Below, one piece after another: positions 12,819-14,683 of a stretch of 14,683 bases of DNA (its first letter is position 1; every line of letters starts with the position of its first letter). Source of the stretch: Faecalibacterium sp. GTDB taxonomy: Bacteria; Bacillota; Clostridia; Oscillospirales; Ruminococcaceae. The notes below the pieces were generated by a model that saw only the letters and a program-made list of their open reading frames with translations, did no database searches and was not told where the DNA came from. A program made the position numbers and the translations under genes. The stretch covers positions 1-14,683 of the forward strand of contig JAHHRK010000036.1 of assembly GCA_020025795.1 (NCBI GenBank), in the 5' to 3' direction.

Positions 12819-14243
12819 TCAAACGCTCTGACTTGTGCCAGAGCAGCATTCTGTTTCAGGCCAGCCGTGCATGGGGTTCCAACTGCCGTTGATGTAGCAG
12901 CGCAGGTACAGCGCAAACATCAGCATATTGTGAAGAATCATGCAGGCCCAGGCGGACACCAGGCCAAGTCCAAAAATACGCGTGCAAATAAAGGTGCCCA
13001 CAATGCGCACCAGCCACATACCTGCCACGCCGTACAGGAAAGGCTGCCGTGTTTTGCCCACGCCCAGCATAACGCCCTGCACAATGATGTAGAAGCCAAA
13101 GAACGGTTCCGAAACCGCCACCATGCGCAGTACCGTTGTACCCAGCGCAATTACCTCTGCGCTGGAGGAGAACACGCCCATCAGCGGCGGTGCCAGCATA
13201 AACAGCGCTGTACCGGAAACGATCATCAGGCCGATTTCCAGCGGCAGCATGATGCGTGCCAGATGCTTCATACGCTTGTTGTCGCGTGCGCCGTAGGCAT
13301 TGCCTGCCAGCGTAGCGGCAGCAATTTCCATGCCGTGGCCCGGAATGTAGAAAGCCGATTCCACCGTGTTGGCGATGGTATGCGCCGCAGCGGCAACCTC
13401 GCCCAGTGCATTGATCATGGTAGCAAAGGCCACAAAGCCCAGCGATGTAGCAAAGCGCTGCATCATGTTGGGAATCGTTACTTTCAAACAAGGGCGCAGG
13501 ATTGCGCCGTCCGGCCGCAGCGGCTGATTTTTGGGCGAAATAGTGGGGTGTTTATACAGCACCACCGTGATACAGATACCGCCAATGGTAAAGGCAATGG
13601 CGCTGGCTGCCGCTGCACCCACAACACCCCAGCCTGCACCGTAAATGGTCACATCTGTGCCAAACAGCTCCACCGTGCGGGTAGGGTAGATAAACAGCAT
13701 ATTCAGTACGATATTGATAAAGTTGACCAGCAGGCCGATTTTCATGGGTGTCTTGGTATCACCGGCAGCACGCAGTACCGTACCGAAAATAATGCTGGCT
13801 GTGCGCGGCAGCATCGGCAGGTACAGCACAAAGAAATAGCGTGCCGTCAAATCCTGAATGGCCTGAGGCACCTGCATCCAAATCGGAATCTGGCGGCTCA
13901 GGCCCAACGTCAGCGCCGTAGCCAGTAAACCGGTAAATAAAACCATTGTCACAGCCTGTGCCGATGCACGCCGCGCCTGATTGTTTTCGCCTGCGCCCTG
14001 GGCACGGGCAATGTACGATAAAAAGCCGATGCCCACAGCAGCCAACGTATCGCTGACCAGCCAGTTCACAGTGCCTGTGGCACCAACCGCAGCGGTCGCA
14101 TAGGTGCCCAGCACGCCGACCATGGCCGTATCGATGTACTGCACTGCCGTCTGCATCATTTGCTCCAACATGGTAGGCCATGCCAGCGCCACGATGACGC
14201 ACAGCATCTCCCAGTTGGGGCCTGACAAAAATTTCTTTTTCAT
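12819..14243 (-). CDS. MATE family efflux transporter
   Basis: A 474-residue multi-pass membrane protein of the MATE/MatE family, which exports drugs or metabolites in exchange for Na+ or H+. It shows about 12 hydrophobic segments in two similar halves. Family motifs include ALAWPTMLEQMMQTAVQYID at the start (helix 1), VGATGTVNWL in helix 2, RAAGDTKTPM between the halves' loops, and the repeat of these features in the second half (AHTIANTVESAFYIPGHGM, GVGKTRQPF). The start at 14243 follows TGTGGGGGTG; an ATG five codons upstream has its purine stretch too close. It lacks a long cytoplasmic extension. The substrate cannot be inferred. The phosphodiesterase gene follows 23 bases downstream, and the divergent sbcD promoter lies upstream. 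Confidence 0.95.
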   Translation of the reverse strand: MKKKFLSGPNWEMLCVIVALAWPTMLEQMMQTAVQYIDTAMVGVLGTYATAAVGATGTVNWLVSDTLAAVGIGFLSYIARAQGAGENNQARRASAQAVTMVLFTGLLATALTLGLSRQIPIWMQVPQAIQDLTARYFFVLYLPMLPRTASIIFGTVLRAAGDTKTPMKIGLLVNFINIVLNMLFIYPTRTVELFGTDVTIYGAGWGVVGAAAASAIAFTIGGICITVVLYKHPTISPKNQPLRPDGAILRPCLKVTIPNMMQRFATSLGFVAFATMINALGEVAAAAHTIANTVESAFYIPGHGMEIAAATLAGNAYGARDNKRMKHLARIMLPLEIGLMIVSGTALFMLAPPLMGVFSSSAEVIALGTTVLRMVAVSEPFFGFYIIVQGVMLGVGKTRQPFLYGVAGMWLVRIVGTFICTRIFGLGLVSAWACMILHNMLMFALYLRCYINGSWNPMHGWPETECCSGTSQSV

Positions 14244-14294
14244 AACACACCCCCACACATTTCCTCTATATCACACCGCAATTCATTGTTTCCT

Positions 14295-14325
14295 ATTATA
14301 AATGACACCCCAGGGGGAAAGTCAA
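14295..14325 (-). promoter_or_regulatory. Possible promoter of the MATE operon with a CCCC/GGGG palindrome
   Basis: Minus-strand TTGACT (14325-14320) and TATAAT (14300-14295) are separated by 19 bases, two more than ideal. The spacer holds CCCCnnGGGG-type symmetry (14308-14317), unusual in this AT-rich gap. A long spacer with a central palindrome resembles MerR-type promoters, where a regulator twists the DNA, but nothing proves it. Confidence 0.45.
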
Positions 14326-14364
14326 CCCCACTGCAAAAAATCCACTTTTATGGGACTTTGGATG

Positions 14365-14373
14365 TGGTATACT
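14365..14373 (+). promoter_or_regulatory. Extended -10 promoter of sbcD
   Basis: TGGTATACT, identical to the asparaginase element, lies 35 bases before the sbcD ATG. No clear -35 is present. Confidence 0.55.
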
Positions 14374-14408
14374 GGGCCTGTACAAACACGATATTCAGGG
14401 AGGCCGCT

Positions 14409-14683
14409 ATGAAATTGTTCCATCTGTCCGATCTCCACCTGGGCAAGCGGGTAAACGGCTTTTCCATGCTGGAGGATCAGGACTATATCCTGCGCCAAAT
14501 CCTGGCGCTTGCGGATGCCGAACAGCCGGACGGCGTTTTGATTGCCGGCGATGTTTACGATAAATCCGTGCCCGGCACCGAAGCCGTGCGCCTGTTCGAT
14601 GATTTTCTGTGTGCGCTGGCCAAGCGTAAGATGCCAACCTTTGTCATCAGCGGCAACCACGATTCGCCGGAGCGCCTGGCTTT
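14409..14683 (+). CDS. sbcD: Exonuclease subunit SbcD (5' part; runs off right edge)
   Basis: The first 91 residues are visible. They open MKLFHLSDLHLGKRVNGFSM, the standard N-terminus of the Mre11-like nuclease SbcD, with metal ligands D8 and H10 (SDLHLG), D48 (AGDVYDK) and N83-H84 (SGNHDSPERL). SbcD pairs with the SbcC ATPase to cut hairpin and protein-blocked DNA ends in repair; sbcC usually follows directly and would lie beyond the window. GGGAGG lies 7 bases before the ATG. A generic metallophosphoesterase is the only alternative, but the SDLHLGK...GFSMLEDQ spacing favours SbcD. Confidence 0.93.
   Translation, partial: MKLFHLSDLHLGKRVNGFSMLEDQDYILRQILALADAEQPDGVLIAGDVYDKSVPGTEAVRLFDDFLCALAKRKMPTFVISGNHDSPERLA

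Noticed and set aside
12522..13928. 468-codon open frame on the plus strand
   Set aside because: It is antisense to the MATE and phosphodiesterase genes, has extreme His/Gln/Cys content and no recognisable domain.

Overview
The window looks like chromosomal DNA of a gut-type Firmicute in the class Clostridia, most likely a Faecalibacterium/Gemmiger/Subdoligranulum-like member of the Oscillospirales. This rests on protein family content: a split two-subunit transketolase, an ECF folate transporter S component under a THF riboswitch, a long CofE-like protein, a COG2426 membrane protein, and a secreted Glu/Ala/Pro-linker surface protein. Other support is strong Shine-Dalgarno sites, AT-rich spacers and many intrinsic terminators. 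The assignment is an inference; no 16S or other marker gene is present. I see no tRNA, rRNA, insertion sequence, phage gene or CRISPR array. Gene order and the density of terminators suggest ordinary housekeeping DNA rather than an island.

Layout. (1) 1-1144, minus: the N-terminal 381 residues of a secreted surface protein that starts at GTG and runs off the left edge, behind a long AT-rich leader with a palindrome over its promoter. (2) 1429-4809, minus: a series of mostly separate units, namely a zinc-dependent phospholipase C-like protein, a COG2426 small membrane protein, exodeoxyribonuclease III, and the folate transporter subunit folT with its upstream THF riboswitch and terminator. (3) 5146-8681, plus: an enolase, then a type I asparaginase followed closely by a family 2 glycosyltransferase. 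(4) 8730-10473, minus: the two halves of transketolase with an 8-base overlap. (5) 10978-12174, plus: a 398-residue CofE-like protein with a near-consensus promoter, a leader hairpin and highly biased codon use. (6) 12250-14243, minus: a MATE efflux protein followed by a YfcE-type phosphodiesterase. (7) 14409 to the right edge, plus: the start of sbcD.

How the genes relate. The transcription units are short, with one or two genes each, and most are closed by a visible hairpin terminator. Two convergent gene pairs share a bidirectional terminator (8681-8719 and 12196-12232). Several promoters share an extended -10 element (TGnTATACT or a close variant). The best-defined regulatory device is the THF riboswitch and terminator of folT, which would tie folate uptake to the folate pool. 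The least explained gene is the CofE-like protein: it looks highly expressed, yet no other F420 gene is visible and the presumed lineage is not known to make F420. The enolase keeps its catalytic residues but has relaxed codon use and unusual residues next to the catalytic His, so it may be a secondary paralogue. I found no convincing multi-gene new system; the CofE-like gene is the best candidate for unknown biology.
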